64,000 nt of DNA from Siphonodentalium dalli (lineage: Eukaryota; Mollusca; Scaphopoda; Gadilida; Siphonodentaliidae), in contig CP136069.1 of the NCBI GenBank assembly GCA_032622095.1, forward strand, positions 14,244,450 through 14,308,449. Direction: 5' to 3'. Every line of letters begins with the position of its first letter. The first letter of the stretch is position 1. The position numbers and the translations under genes are program-made. Shown piece after piece: positions 45,261-57,045 of the stretch. Under the pieces are notes generated by a model. That model was not told the origin of the DNA and ran no database searches. It saw nothing but the letters and a program-made list of their open reading frames with translations.

Positions 45261-46391
45261 TGTGACAGTGCTACTTTATATACCAAAACAGTATATGCCT
45301 TTATTAGATGCTACACATGTATACTAACTAAGTTATTATACCTAACTCACTAATATACATTTTATAGCTGCATTATCATTTCATTCCGCGTGCTTGGTCC
45401 ATTTCATTCCATTTCGCGCTATTCCGTTCTTTACACTTCCCGTCCCCAGCCGCATTACCTGTTCTGCATTTCGCTATTTCATATTCTTAACTTAGCCCAA
45501 TCTCTTACCCGCTTAAGTCTACTCTGTCTATGTTAGCGCCCAATATTAGATCTAACTGTCAGATACTAATTTGTCTTAGCCAATCACAGGTAAGCTTATT
45601 TGCCGCCTTTTGTCATTTCATAATTAGCGTTCGCGCAGTTAACATCGCTCCTGTTATTGCGTCAGTGAGAGCGTAAATTCTTCAAATGCCTTGAAGAATG
45701 TAGAAGTATAAAGTTATAAAGAATAAGAGTTATGACATCGTGGCCTATGTTCCTACGATATGGTATGTGATATTCTGTTACGTTTTTACCCATTATTATA
45801 TATGTATTTTAATACTATTGTCTTCGTTTTGTATGTTTAGAGTTACGTCACATTTGCAATATATATTTGCCCAATAGTTTAGTGATGTTGGAAATCGCAC
45901 ACTGCGTTCATAATCACCCTTTTATACTAGCATGTAGGTTTTATTTCTAACTGTTCGTCACAGTTAGGATTGTGTCAAAATAGTTGTTTATATCGACAAT
46001 AGGGAAGTTGGTTTTTGACACAATCACATTTCACATATTTATTTATATCCATTCTGGATATATATTTTGGTAGCAACTACAACCTATGTATTTGTTCACC
46101 AGGGTCCTGTAACTCCTGTTGGTTTTACGTTGGTCATCTGGATTGATGCTTGATGTCTGATGTCTGATGTGATATTGCTGTCAAGCTAGCCTATATATGT
46201 GTTGTGATGTCGTCTTCATGTTGTGATGCTTGTTGGATGTGTTCCGTTTGATGAATAAATATATAGAAGACTTTTAAGGTAGGCTTAGTGTTTCCATAGA
46301 CCCTGCCAGATGATTAGACTCAGAGCTTCATAAATGTTTGTGATATAGCGACTGATGGTTCACTTAAGACCCACCCCTGTGCTCTACCACA
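45261..46391 (+). repeat. 3' LTR
   Basis: 1131 bp, about 99.5% identical to the 5' LTR. Five substitutions were seen: near the ACTAACTMAG block, in CTGTCWGATA, in TTGTCTTYGTT and two in the GATGTCKGATGTGATRTTG block. There is also a 10-bp deletion. AATAAA is at 46254-46259. TATA target repeat follows. Confidence 0.95.
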
Positions 46392-46395
46392 TATA

Positions 46396-46550
46396 CATAG
46401 AAGGTGAGTGATCTAAATACAAAATTGTACTTCATATATTGTTTCGGACCGAAAAATGTCACCAAAACACTTCTTTTACTGTGATTTGAGACTTCCGTTG
46501 TTTGAGTCTGACTTGGTCAAGTTTGTGTTTGAAACTGACAGTTTCAAACT
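46396..46550 (+). other. continuation of the split exon-1-like segment
   Basis: CATAGAAG followed by GTGAGTGATC is the right half of the segment interrupted by the LTR element; sequence after the donor would be intron. A small AAACTGACAGTTT palindrome lies near 46530. No exon beyond. Confidence 0.4.
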
Positions 46551-49053
46551 CTGAGGTCCGAATCGGCATCTCTGGTTTAGACTAGGTTTTATTCTAGACC
46601 AGGTTTAACTCCAGTTTAAACTAGGTTTAAGTAGGGTTTAAACTTGGTTTTACAGTAGTTAAACCAGGTTTATGGGAGTAAAACTGGGTTTTAGCGTACT
46701 TAAACCAAGTTTTGTGATAAACTCAGTTTAAGTTGAAACTAGGTTTTATTAACGTGATAAAGTTATGGTAATATTACTAATTGTTTGTGGTGAATTGGCT
46801 ATATAATCATCAGTATAAGTTAGGTATATATGATTTATACGTACCATACGTCTCGCCTCGAACATACACCTTTAAATATACTTTGAAAAAAATTCAAAGT
46901 TAAACCACCCTACCCCAGGTTTAACTAAAACCTAGTTTTTTGGGTTTAATTATTTGGCCGATATTTTTCGCCCAATATTGATGTTGTTTCTTCGTGAATA
47001 TGGGAGTGTTTATTTTGAATTGGGGGAGGCGTTTATGCGCGGGCGTTTGTCACTCATTGTAGATGCATGAGAGTCTTAGTGGAATTCGGGGAGGCGATGT
47101 CGGTACTTATGAGATAAATTCTAACAAAATATGTGCCAGTGTGATGGATGATTTCTTGCTATATATGTCTGTTTGCAATTCCTCGTTCGGATGTCGATTT
47201 GGCGGCTGAGAGCATGGCGGGATCGGACTGATCAGACTGACACGTTAGACACGAACATGACCTTTGAAACTGATTCCTTATTCACAAAAAGGTCTCTTTC
47301 GGTCAATTTGACGCATGGGTTGGTGGCCCGCCCAAATACCCATCAGAGACACCCCAGCCTTCACCCGGGGGAGGGTAACGGCCACCCTGATGGGGTGGAG
47401 TATGGACTATTTTGGAGAACTGTAAGGATTTCGGCCAATTTGATAGTTATGGGTGGGTGGCTCGCCCCAAATAACCCATAGAAACACCCCACCCCTCACA
47501 TCCGGGGGGGGGGGGGGGGTACCACCGAGGGGGTGAACGTGGGATATGGACCATTTTCGAGACTAGTAAGGATTTCGGCCAATTGACGGCATGGATGGAT
47601 GGCCCGCTCAAATGTCCCATAGAAACAGCCCACCCCTGAACGCTGTGGGAACCACTCCAGGAGGTGAAAATGGGGTATGGACCATTTTCGAGAACGGTAA
47701 GGATTGCGGTCAATTTGACGTCAGCAGTGTGGGTAGCCCGCTCCAACTACTCCCTAGAAACACCCTCACCCTGAGGTACCACCCCGAGGGGGAGTAATGG
47801 GGTATGGACCATTTTCGAGAACGGTGGGTGGCACATACCAAATGCCCCCCATAGAAACACCCCACCCCCACCCCGGACCCCATTTTCACCCGCTCGGGTA
47901 GAACCACCCGCGGCAAGGGTGGGGTGTTTCTATGACTATATTTGAGGGCGGGCCGCCCACCAATGACGTCATATTGGCCGAAATCCTTACCGTTCTAGAT
48001 AACGGTCCATACCCCATTCTATGGGGTATTTGGGGCGGGCCACCTACACATGCCGTAATATTGACCAACAGATGCATGTTTTTGCGAATAATGAATAAAA
48101 TACTCCATACCCCATTTTCACCCCATCCAGGGATGAGGGTAGGGTGTCTATATGGGATATTTGGAGCGGGCCACACACCCCTGTCGTCAAATTGGCCGAA
48201 ATCCTTACCGTTCTCGAACATGGTTCATATCCCATCTTCACCCCTCGGGTGGTAACCCACCCCACCCCGCCCGGATGTGAGGGGTGGGGTGTTTATATGC
48301 GTTATTTGAGGTACCCTTTCCCGGGGGTGAGGGTTGGGATGTTTCTATTCGGTATTTGGGCGTACCCAATTTCCACCTCCTCTGGTGTGACCCCTCCCCC
48401 CGGTGAGGGGTGGGTAGGGGTGGTTCTATGGTGTATTTTGATCGTGCCACCCACTCCTGCTGCCAAATTAATTAGCCTAAATCCTTACCGTCCATACCCC
48501 TGTTATCCCGGGTGAGGGGTGATGTTTCTATCGGGTATTATGGGCGAGCCACCCATTCATGCCGTCAAATTCGCCGAAATCCTTCCCGGTCTCAAAAATG
48601 GTCCATACCCCATTTTCACCCGTCCGGATGGTACCCCCGGGGTGGTGGTGTTTCTATGGGGTATTTGTGGCGGGCCCCCACCCATGCCCTCAAGAGATAT
48701 TTTTGAGTTCCAAAAGTCACGTTCGTCCATGATATTAGATAATATCTAACCGTTATACAACAGACCGTGCATTCGTCGTGATTTCTCAAAGCGCACGGCT
48801 TATTCCCCTGATTAGGAGATTATATAGCGACAACAGGTCGCGTGACCGGACAATGAATTGACAAGTAGCGATAATAAACAGACAGACCACGCCTCCTATT
48901 CTTGCAATTGGACAAGTGTGGCCCACAGGTAACGCAATCGACCAAATCTATGTCGTCCCAGCGGTGGAGAAAAACTTGGTTTTACTACTAAAACCCAGTT
49001 TAAACTGGTAGTTTAAACTAGGTCTAAACTGGATATGCCGATTCGGACCTGAG
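46551..49053. mobile_element. TIR element filled with an inverted GC-rich satellite
   Basis: Left end AGGTCCGAATCGGCAT followed by repeated AAACTAGGTTTAA-type motifs; right end has the complementary order, ending ATGCCGATTCGGACCT. Between the TAAAC-rich ends lies a GC-rich satellite (47280-48690). I found no clear target-site duplication and no transposase. Length about 2.5 kb. Confidence 0.65.
47280..48690. repeat. GC-rich ~130-bp satellite in two opposite orientations
   Basis: The unit includes GGTATGGACCATTTTC, GAGAACGGTAAGGATTTCGG, CCAATTTGACG, a GGTGGCCCGC block, CCATAGAAACACCCCACCC and a G/C homopolymer-rich GGGGGTACCACC block. It reads plus up to about 47900 and reversed afterwards (AAATCCTTACCGTTCTCG and so on). 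About ten units in total. Long overlapping open frames on both strands are artefacts of this composition. Confidence 0.8.
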
Positions 49054-49644
49054 TCTTTGTTATTGCCGTTCATGTTTCAATGAATGATTAACTGAAAGTT
49101 AACTTGGCAAGATAACTAGATCATAGGTGCCATCAACTGAATGAATTTAATCGCAAAAATGCGTCTAATTTATCAATTCTCAGCATTCTCTGTTCCAACT
49201 CCAAAGCTTAACAACAGTTGTCATTAGCGAAGACCGGAAAAAAATCAAAACACATTTCCGGATATTCCAACAAGGTGAAGGACAAGGTCAGGACAATTCT
49301 CAAAACAAAAATTAAAATCCTTGAAATTGAAATGAAATTAGGCTTCATCTTGGACGTGAGGAATTATTCGTCTTTTCAACGTGGATTTAGCGGGCGTTAG
49401 TTCAAAATTATCTGACTCTAATTAATGGCCAGATTTCCAGTTTACACTACTCACTTGTCACAACGTGAATTCAAGGATTGTGCTATTTGTACATTCTGCT
49501 TTGTTTAATTTGAATGTGAATACCACTAGTGCTAGTTTTGTGAAAGTAACATAAATAGGATACATAAATACACGGAGACACGCTTGTCCCAAACGACATA
49601 TCAACACAAGTTAGAAGAAGTAAGATGGATGCTGATTGTTTATG
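49054..49644. other. no recognisable gene
   Basis: A short Lys-rich open frame at 49218-49400 has no motif. Nothing else can be supported. Confidence 0.45.
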
Positions 49645-50170
49645 TCTACATGTAGATCATGCCATGATTCATGAATCTCTACTAAAGCTAGAACGCCGTA
49701 GAGATCATATTCCACCTTTACAATTCCCAGGAAGTTGTTTTAAGTTTTGACAGGGAACCTTATAAAGTAACGCGGGGAATGTACTTCTTTGTTCATACCT
49801 ATTGCTTAATGATTTATTCATCGGTAAGTGAAATTCCCAGCTCGAGATTATATTATTTTCGTGACTTTTGAGACCCGATTCCGCGATAAATATTTATTTT
49901 ATTCCCTGTCACGAAAATTATTGTTGTATTAAGCGACATAACGCGAAAGCAATTCTGTAATATCGAGCTGGGAACTTCACGTACCGATGAATAAATCACT
50001 AACCCACAGGTACATGTATGAACAAAGAAGTACATTCCCCATGTTATGTTTTTTTACTTTATAAGGTTCCCTGTCAAAACTTAAAAAAAGTTCCCGGGTT
50101 TTGTACAGGTGGAACATGATTTCTACGGGCGTCAGCTTTAGTAGAGATTCATGGCATGATCTAGTTTATG
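49645..50170. mobile_element. foldback element, family D copy 2
   Basis: Left arm TGTAGATCATGCCATGATTC...GACAGGGAACCTTATAAAGT; right arm is the complement, ending CATGGCATGATCTA. The centre is near 49890 and also pairs (TTTTCGTGAC/GTCACGAAAA). Same family as 14957-15379. Confidence 0.8.
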
Positions 50171-51971
50171 TCATGATGACATGTAAATCCTACCACACAG
50201 TGGCGCTCTCTATTTGTGGAACTTTTGGGCAAATTGCATGCTGCTTCGGGGAAGGGTGTGCAAACTTACTTTAATTTCTACATTTCAGTCCGTTTATACC
50301 TATAATTCAAGTTATTTGAAATGTGTTTTGCTGCGTACATGCAATGCATATTCTGAACTGATAGTGTGCCCTTTTTTTTGGAACTTCTCCGGGTACCAAA
50401 TTCATTTGTTACAGAGTGTTTATTTTAGCTTAGGCATGGAATAGGACGCTATTATAAATGAGAAACAAAATTATCATTGTACGAGGTCACCATTCGTCAC
50501 TGCGTGCTGAAATTTCAATAAATTTTCCAAGTTTAAAAGACTAAATTGAATCGCGATATGCATATAATATCATATCATTAGCACCAATAGTGCTATCAAG
50601 TACCAATCACTGTAGCAGAAGTGTACATGCAATATCCAGTTCATTGAATGAATCATGAGTATAGCCTGGTTGAAATACTACTGTGTGGCGAGTCACACTC
50701 GTCTTCGGGCTATTGAGGCCATGTATGCATGGTGTTATGAACGGTTTGTATTGTGAATGGGTTAAATTATCTGCTCGTAAACCCTCACAGTAGACAATTT
50801 TATACCAGGTTCTATTCAGTATTCAGAAATAGCTCGCAATGGAAATTTGCATGGTACATATTTTGTTAAGTTTTTTAGTCAAAGGTGGTAGCCGGATATT
50901 TGGTTTAAATAACCATCAGTGGCAGTGCTTTGGTTTGTTTTGTCCATCAGTCTGTCTGGATCACTTTATGTTTTACTTTTAAAAACATATTTCAGAGTTA
51001 ATAAATGGCTGATATATAGAGTCCTGACGAATCTTCCAAAAATGAGGACTTAGCCCACCAGATGTACACAGGTACAATGAACCTAAATGCCTGACTTAAA
51101 TAACTAATAGTTGTATTAAATGCTATTTATAAATCATGTATATGAACCCCATGTTATGTAAACAAACAGTATGTAAATAGTATGAGATAACCAAAACACT
51201 AATCGCCAGATATACCCCATGCATTAGTTGAACTTTGGTTAGAAATTCCACCAAATTGTTTATAACGTATCAGTATAGCGCTAGCTAACCCTCACCTTTC
51301 AAGATTTCGATGTTGAATGAGTCACTGCGAATAAGTCTCCTAAACACATTTCCTCGGTGTTGAGTGTTGTTCTTATTGCTCACTCTCTATGTGCTGTATA
51401 CAAACAAACGGTCGACTCACAATGTGTGTTTTGAGGATAATATGGCATTCATACTATCATAGTATTATACTATTATAGTATAATATTAGTATATTATTTA
51501 CAACATACAGGGTCAGGGTATTATAATTAAGTAACTGGTATTCCTAAATTATAACCTATAACGAAGGCCATCCATGTCTTAACAATAAGGTCCAAATGAA
51601 ATGTATGCTTTCAATAACAGTGCGTGGAACATACATTCAATTGTTATATACCGGTACAGTGTCCGTGAAATATAAATACACGGCAACATTGAAACCGGAT
51701 TTAAACCGGCACATGCGACTTGAGAATATACTTCAAAGTATCAACCTGTGCGGGTACAATTATTATTCATCTAATCTAATTGTATATTTACATATCATGG
51801 CCTTGGATGGAGTAAGTTTTCGAATAACGTAGTACTTTCTTATCATATTATGTAATAGTTTTTTATGTGTGTATAGTGTTCACATGATGCGAAAGGATGT
51901 CAACACATTTAAAAAATCGGACGCGCCAAACTGACGTTCAATTTGAAATATTTACATATTTACCATACGTC
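50171..51971. other. no recognisable gene
   Basis: AT-rich sequence with an AT-palindromic stretch (TATTATACTATTATAGTATAATA) at about 51463-51495. Short frames at 50214-50444 and 51596-51832 show no motif. Confidence 0.45.
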
Positions 51972-53527
51972 ACATGTGATATGTGTCCGCAAAGGGCGCA
52001 TACGTTCCAAATGGTTGAAATGTTCATTGCCAAACATGGAATGGCCATTTCATTGATACACCAATAACCACACACCCATATGCACCCATTGCCAAACAAG
52101 TGACGAACGGTGCCTTGACGATTGACACGTTATTATGTTGACGCGCTGCCAGCTCACGGCAGATGTACTAAACTATTAATTTCTCGGTACTTTTATACGA
52201 CATTTGAATTGTGTTCGGCTTCCATGTATCTTTTCTTTGTTATTTGTTCTAATTGCTATTGTAATAGAGATATGAATAGTGCATGAAATAGCATGCAGAA
52301 TAATAATGAGGCTAAAAGCTCTCGATCTGCGTTACATGTTTCAAGTACGCAAATACCGAGTACGTTTGTAATCACACATTAGTCCATCCATGTACGCAAC
52401 TACCGAGAACGTTTTTAATCACATTTTCTCCATCACATCCTACGACATGGTCAGCTATGCTTGCCAATATACAGCCTAAAATGCCGTGATATTGAGTGAA
52501 TGGTCAACAAATAATTAATAGCTTTAAGGGCTGATGATCTGCTATTTAGCCCAAGTACGTGGGTGAAAATGGTAAGATATTCTCGAACAACAAGATACTG
52601 AAAACTAATAGTTTGCATTGCGTGTTAGCATATTCCCGTTGTAAATTTCCGACTTAAGTAGTTTGAACAAAATTGTCTACTAAGAAACCGGTTGATATAG
52701 CAGCATACAAATTAGTCTTAATATTCATATTTGTTCCCACCGCCACAAACATGTGATATGTGTCCGCAAAGGGCGCATACGTTCCAAATGGTTGAAATGT
52801 TCATTGCCAAACATGGAATGGCCATTTCATTGATACACCAATAACCACACACCCATATGCACCCATTGCCAAACAAGTGACGAACGGTGCCTTGACGATT
52901 GACACGTTATTATGTTGACGCGCTGCCAGCTCACGGCAGATGTACTAAACTATTAATTTCTCGGTACTTTTATACGACATTTGAATTGTTTTCGGCTGCC
53001 ATGTATCTTTTCTTTGTTATTTGTTCTAATTGCTATTGTAATAGAGATATGAATAGTGCATGAAATAGCATGCAGAATAATAATGAGGCTAAAAGCTCTC
53101 GATCTGCGTTACATGTTTCAAGTACGCCAATACCGAGTACGTTTGTAATCACACATTAGTCCATCCATGTACGCAACTACCGAGAACGTTTTTAATCACA
53201 TTTTCTCCATCACATCCTACGACATGGTCAGCTATGCTTGCCAATATACAGCCTAAAATGCCGTGATATTGAGTGAATGGTCAACAAATAATTAATAGCT
53301 TTAAGGGCTGATGATCTGCTATTTAGCCCAAGTACGTGGGTGAAAATGGTAAGATATTCTCGAACAACAAGATACTGAAAACTAATAGTTTGCATTGCGT
53401 GTTAGCATATTCCCGTTGTAAATTTCCGACTTAAGTAGTTTGAACAAAATTGTCTACTAAGAAACCGGTTGATATAGCAGCATACAAATTAGTCTTAATA
53501 TTCATATTTGTTCCCACCGCCACAAAC
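51972..53527. repeat. 777-bp tandem duplication
   Basis: Unit 1 (51972-52748) and unit 2 (52749-53525, matching to 53527) are nearly identical: I count about three substitutions (GTGTTC/GTTTTC, GCTTCC/GCTGCC, CGCAAAT/CGCCAAT). No long open frame. Recent duplication or, less interestingly, an assembly duplicate. Confidence 0.9.
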
Positions 53528-54544
53528 AGACAGAATATTAAAATGTACATAATTTTGTTCATATATACCACAATCGTCGCGTAAATAGCATGCTATCATC
53601 AAGATCTACTATGTATTACCTAAACAAGAACCTGATTGCATTACAGAGGACAGCGCAGTTCTATTGGATAATCACACAAAAATGATATAAACGCTCTTTA
53701 TTATTTCCATATCAGGAAAACACCAACAAAGAACGCTCTTTATGTGTATCATCATAATATAAACAAACGCCAGGAACTGTAACGTTTTGTGGATTTGTTT
53801 ACATAACAATGGGTAAACATCTGACAATAACATAATGTTTATGCGATATTTCTAATTGCTATACGAACAAAGTCTGTCTATATTTGAATATTCTTTCTGT
53901 TTATGGCGGTTTTCGACGGAGGTGAGTATTTTACCAGCATACCCACCACCAAGCCCTCCCGTGCCTTTAACATACCATTCAGCCTATCGTCTGAAAAGTC
54001 ATCATTGTGAACAGCGAACGTTTTACATTCAAAATAAATAATAATATATATTTGATTAAAGTATTTGATGATTTAATGGAGATCCATTTCATGTTATTGA
54101 TAAGCGACGCGGAACAAGGCTCAATCCATTTATAATTGCATAATTCATAATATGTTCAAGTTATACTGCGATGTTTACTACTTTCCGCGTATAGAGTCCT
54201 CTCCCGAGAGGAAATTCATTATCAATTTTTAAACCTCCTTCAACTGATTGGAACATTCGATCATTACCTTGCCTAATGCGTTCGGATTTATGTGGCGTTT
54301 CAATCCCATAGATTAGTCCAACTGCGACGTGATTTTCATGAGCAATATTTGTTTTTCATTTACCCAGGGAGCAATCATCTCACAACATAGCCTCGCGCAA
54401 ATACGCACATAATCGACATATAATGTAAAGTAGGTACACACTGTGATAATTTGATTCTGATATTAGCAGATAATGGAGTCATGTCTGTTAATTCGGTTTA
54501 CGGCGCAACGAAAACACATGTTAAAGAGCGTACACCTGAAAAGT
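53528..54544. other. no recognisable gene; short repeats
   Basis: AACGCTCTTTAT with a nearby ATATCAGG block occurs at 53690-53745, a relic of the repeat at 56.2 kb. No exon is supported. Confidence 0.4.
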
Positions 54545-54690
54545 CGTGAGTTGGCTTATATGTGTCATTGTCCGCACATAATCTGCTTAGAATCGACTCA
54601 TTATGAGTCGATAATGTGACTAAAACCCTCTTATTGTCAGCACATTATCGACTCAAAATGTGGAAATTATAAGCAGATAATCTACATAAA
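54545..54690 (+). repeat. family F foldback copy 1
   Basis: GTGTCATTGTCCGCACATAA, TCTGCTTAGAATCGACTC and its complement around ATTATGAG, then AGCACATTATCGACTC and AAGCAGATAATCTAC. The same blocks occur inverted at 59125-59288. Confidence 0.6.
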
Positions 54691-55023
54691 ACAAGTTATT
54701 TTATACGCATGTAATGTGCGTAGTTTCTGGAGAACTGGCGACATCCCAAGAACCAACTCAACTTCCTTTAGCACATAAACATTTGCTTCTTATTTGAAAA
54801 ACCCACAAGAAAGAAAAAAAAAGAAAAAAACAACCAGTTGGTTCTTTGCCACATGGTTCGGTTCTTCATAAATTGTTTTGTTGAAATATGGTTCTTCATT
54901 AATTTATTTGGTTCCCCGAAAAGAACCAAAGGAAGAGCCAATATCGATGTGTTTTACTCTAGACGTATGCTGGTTTACCACAAGGGTTATACATGGCGTA
55001 AGATTGTTATATCTGTTGCGTAG
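54691..55023. other. no recognisable gene
   Basis: Contains an A-rich run near 54812 and a repeated GGTTCTT motif. The open frame 54838-55023 has no family motif. Confidence 0.4.
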
Positions 55024-55741
55024 TGTGCCAAGACAACCCCAGGGACATAACTTTCAACCCGGGAAGAAGACAGGCAATCTTTAAGTCAGAGGGGCGCTCG
55101 ATTACCACACATATCAGCGCCGCTGTTGACCACATCTAGATCGCAAAAGACTGGGCACCAAAACGAATTAGCGGACGTCCATGCAATAACCATCCCCGAC
55201 ACATACATAGGGAAATGATTTGGGGAGTAAACAGAACGATCTTGAGGATTAGCGAGACCAGATGTCTCGCCTAGAAAAGCTACCGAAACCTAACGCAGCG
55301 TGATGGATAAGGAGAAGAGTCTATAGGACGCACCGGGCCGTCATTAACGCCCTCTGTGTATTTAGTAAGAAGAAAGCCGACACCGATAACCAGTTCTAAC
55401 CAACCACCACAGCGATCACCAGGAAGCATCGGACGCGTAGAAGAGCAGTGTGGAGCAATGGACGAAAATACAAGGGAAACATTATGCTCTTGTATTTCTA
55501 ACAACGTCCCACTGATGCGCCGACGGAAGAAGAAGAGCAGACGACAGGAAGATAAACTCAACCGGAACTCAACCGAGTAGAAGACAAGCAGACACACCCA
55601 ACCTATGAAGACGGAAGAAGACCCTAAACCAAGCAGACGGCAGGAAGAGAAACCCAGATGCCGATGATTGAACATTATTGACTTTGTTGTAAATAAATAA
55701 TCAAACCGTTCTGATAGCCTTAAGAGTTATATGTACCCGTA
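55024..55741 (+). repeat. possible LTR remnant with following primer-binding-like site
   Basis: GC-richer than its surroundings, with AATAAATAA near 55694 followed about 45 bp on by TGGCACAGTAGTGGGC (55743-55758). That resembles primer sites complementary to tRNA-Ser (TGGCGCAGTCG type), with two differences. The layout (poly(A) signal, short U5, PBS) fits the end of an LTR. The left boundary is uncertain and no gag or pol follows. Frames on both strands (55280-55675, 55356-55580) are Arg/Lys/Ser-rich without a motif; a terminal gene exon is the alternative. Confidence 0.35.
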
Positions 55742-55758
55742 TTGGCACAGTAGTGGGC

Positions 55759-56160
55759 ATCACTGTTGCTGTCATCAGCATACTATGAACACAATTTCTA
55801 CATTAGTATTCGAAATTTATACCCGACAACTGTTTTAGGCATTGTAATATACTAGATAATTGATTATAGTAAAATAGTGGTTATAATAGAATGAAATTGG
55901 CTATATTGGTCATCCGCCAACAGGTGGTGTTTTGCTTAGATTACGAATATATTTTTTATTTCAATGCCACATGGTGTGGCAACAAAAATATAAACATTTG
56001 ATCTTCTAAATATTGTTTAAAAATTTGGAAGGAGGTATAAGATAGGTGCACGAGCTATTAATACAATTGTCAAATACAGGAAATAATGATATAGCGACAT
56101 CATATCCTCTGAAAAATACTGCCCACAGACAAAACCATTTTCCAGCTGTTTTCATTTTTT
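55759..56160. other. no recognisable gene
   Basis: AT-rich; nothing supportable. Confidence 0.4.
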
Positions 56161-56320
56161 CGCACACCAGTTAAACAAAAGCTCTTTATTTATATCATAT
56201 CAGGGACAGACTAACACGGAACGCTATTTATTTATATCATATCAGGGACAGACTAACACGAAACGCTCTTTATTTATATCACATCAGGGACAGACTAACA
56301 CGAAACGCTATTTTCTGTTC
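56161..56320. repeat. ~52-bp minisatellite, 3 units
   Basis: Three units of CTCTTTATTTATATCATATC followed by AGGGACAGACTAACACGAA. Single relatives occur near 9640 and 53700, where they are followed by GATGCCGTGC-type sequence as here. Confidence 0.8.
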
Positions 56321-56885
56321 GATGCCGTGCACATGTCTGTTGTTTGCTTTGGGGCACAAACACCGTGTTCAAAGTTATAATTTTATGTCTTCATTGCGTC
56401 TTTCTGGGACATATAATGCTCATAGGAAGGTAGTTTTACTATGTATCGATCTATTTCGATACCTGGAAAAATTCAAAAGCGAATATTATTGGGTGTATTT
56501 TGGAGTGGCTTTAACCTGTCCATCGTTTCAATGTGCAGTGGTTTTATATCAAACTAGCTGAAACATGCTCCCGAATGGAGCCATTATTCAGCGTCGGAAG
56601 GACGGAGGGCCTGATGGTGCGTTAGGGATCCATGGCCCATGTGTGCGCTTCGCGCACATGACATTATGCTACTTCAATATATCCTCGGGTAAATAGGTTC
56701 ATATTTGACCTAAGTATTGACATTGGTTCATAGTGGACAATCGGTTCTCATATTAACCCATAGTGGACTTACACCCGTTATTCTGTTGGATGGCGGGGGC
56801 CACATTGAAAACACATATATAAATAGCGTACACCTGGTGCTGAAATAGCCCACAGTGAGAGCATTTATTATTTTATTTATTTAAT
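56321..56885. other. no recognisable gene; one hairpin
   Basis: An ATGTGTGCGC...GCGCACATGA hairpin lies at about 56638-56662. The open frame 56322-56561 is without motif. Alternating GGTTCATA and TAGTGGAC motifs lie near 56697-56770. Confidence 0.4.
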
Positions 56886-57045
56886 TAACAAAAATTTAAT
56901 CGAACTTTTGAAAATCTAACGCCGTTATAACGTCCGCCAGGGTACCCAGAGTCACCACACCGAATTTGGTTGAAATCGATATAGGTGTTTGGGAGAAAAA
57001 TCAGAACAGACAGGCAGATCCTACTCTTTTATATATATAAATTAA
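56886..57045 (+). mobile_element. possible LINE 3' end remnant
   Basis: Contains CACACCGAATTTGGTTGAAA, then GGTGTTTGGGAGAAAAA, then AGACAGGCAG and a terminal TATATATATA run. This order resembles 3' tails of RTE-like non-LTR retrotransposons. No reverse transcriptase is present. Confidence 0.35.

Larger units (their letters stand above)
36094..46391 (+). mobile_element. Ty3/gypsy LTR retrotransposon (10.3 kb)
   Basis: Complete boundary set: 1.13-1.14 kb LTRs starting TGTGACAG and ending CCACA; TATA on both sides (36090-36093 and 46392-46395); a TGGCGCCC primer site at 37236; gag-like and pol frames in PR-RT-RNase H-integrase order, as in Ty3/gypsy; and a polypurine tract at 45251. The LTRs differ by about five substitutions and one 10-bp indel, implying recent insertion. 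Nevertheless gag has an internal TGA and pol changes frame three times, so this copy looks non-autonomous unless the breaks are assembly errors. No envelope-like gene is seen. Confidence 0.95.

Noticed and set aside
47173-48749. Many overlapping open frames of 60-120 codons on both strands
   Set aside because: They lie in a GC-rich satellite and have Pro/Gly/Ser-rich repeat-like translations in several frames at once.
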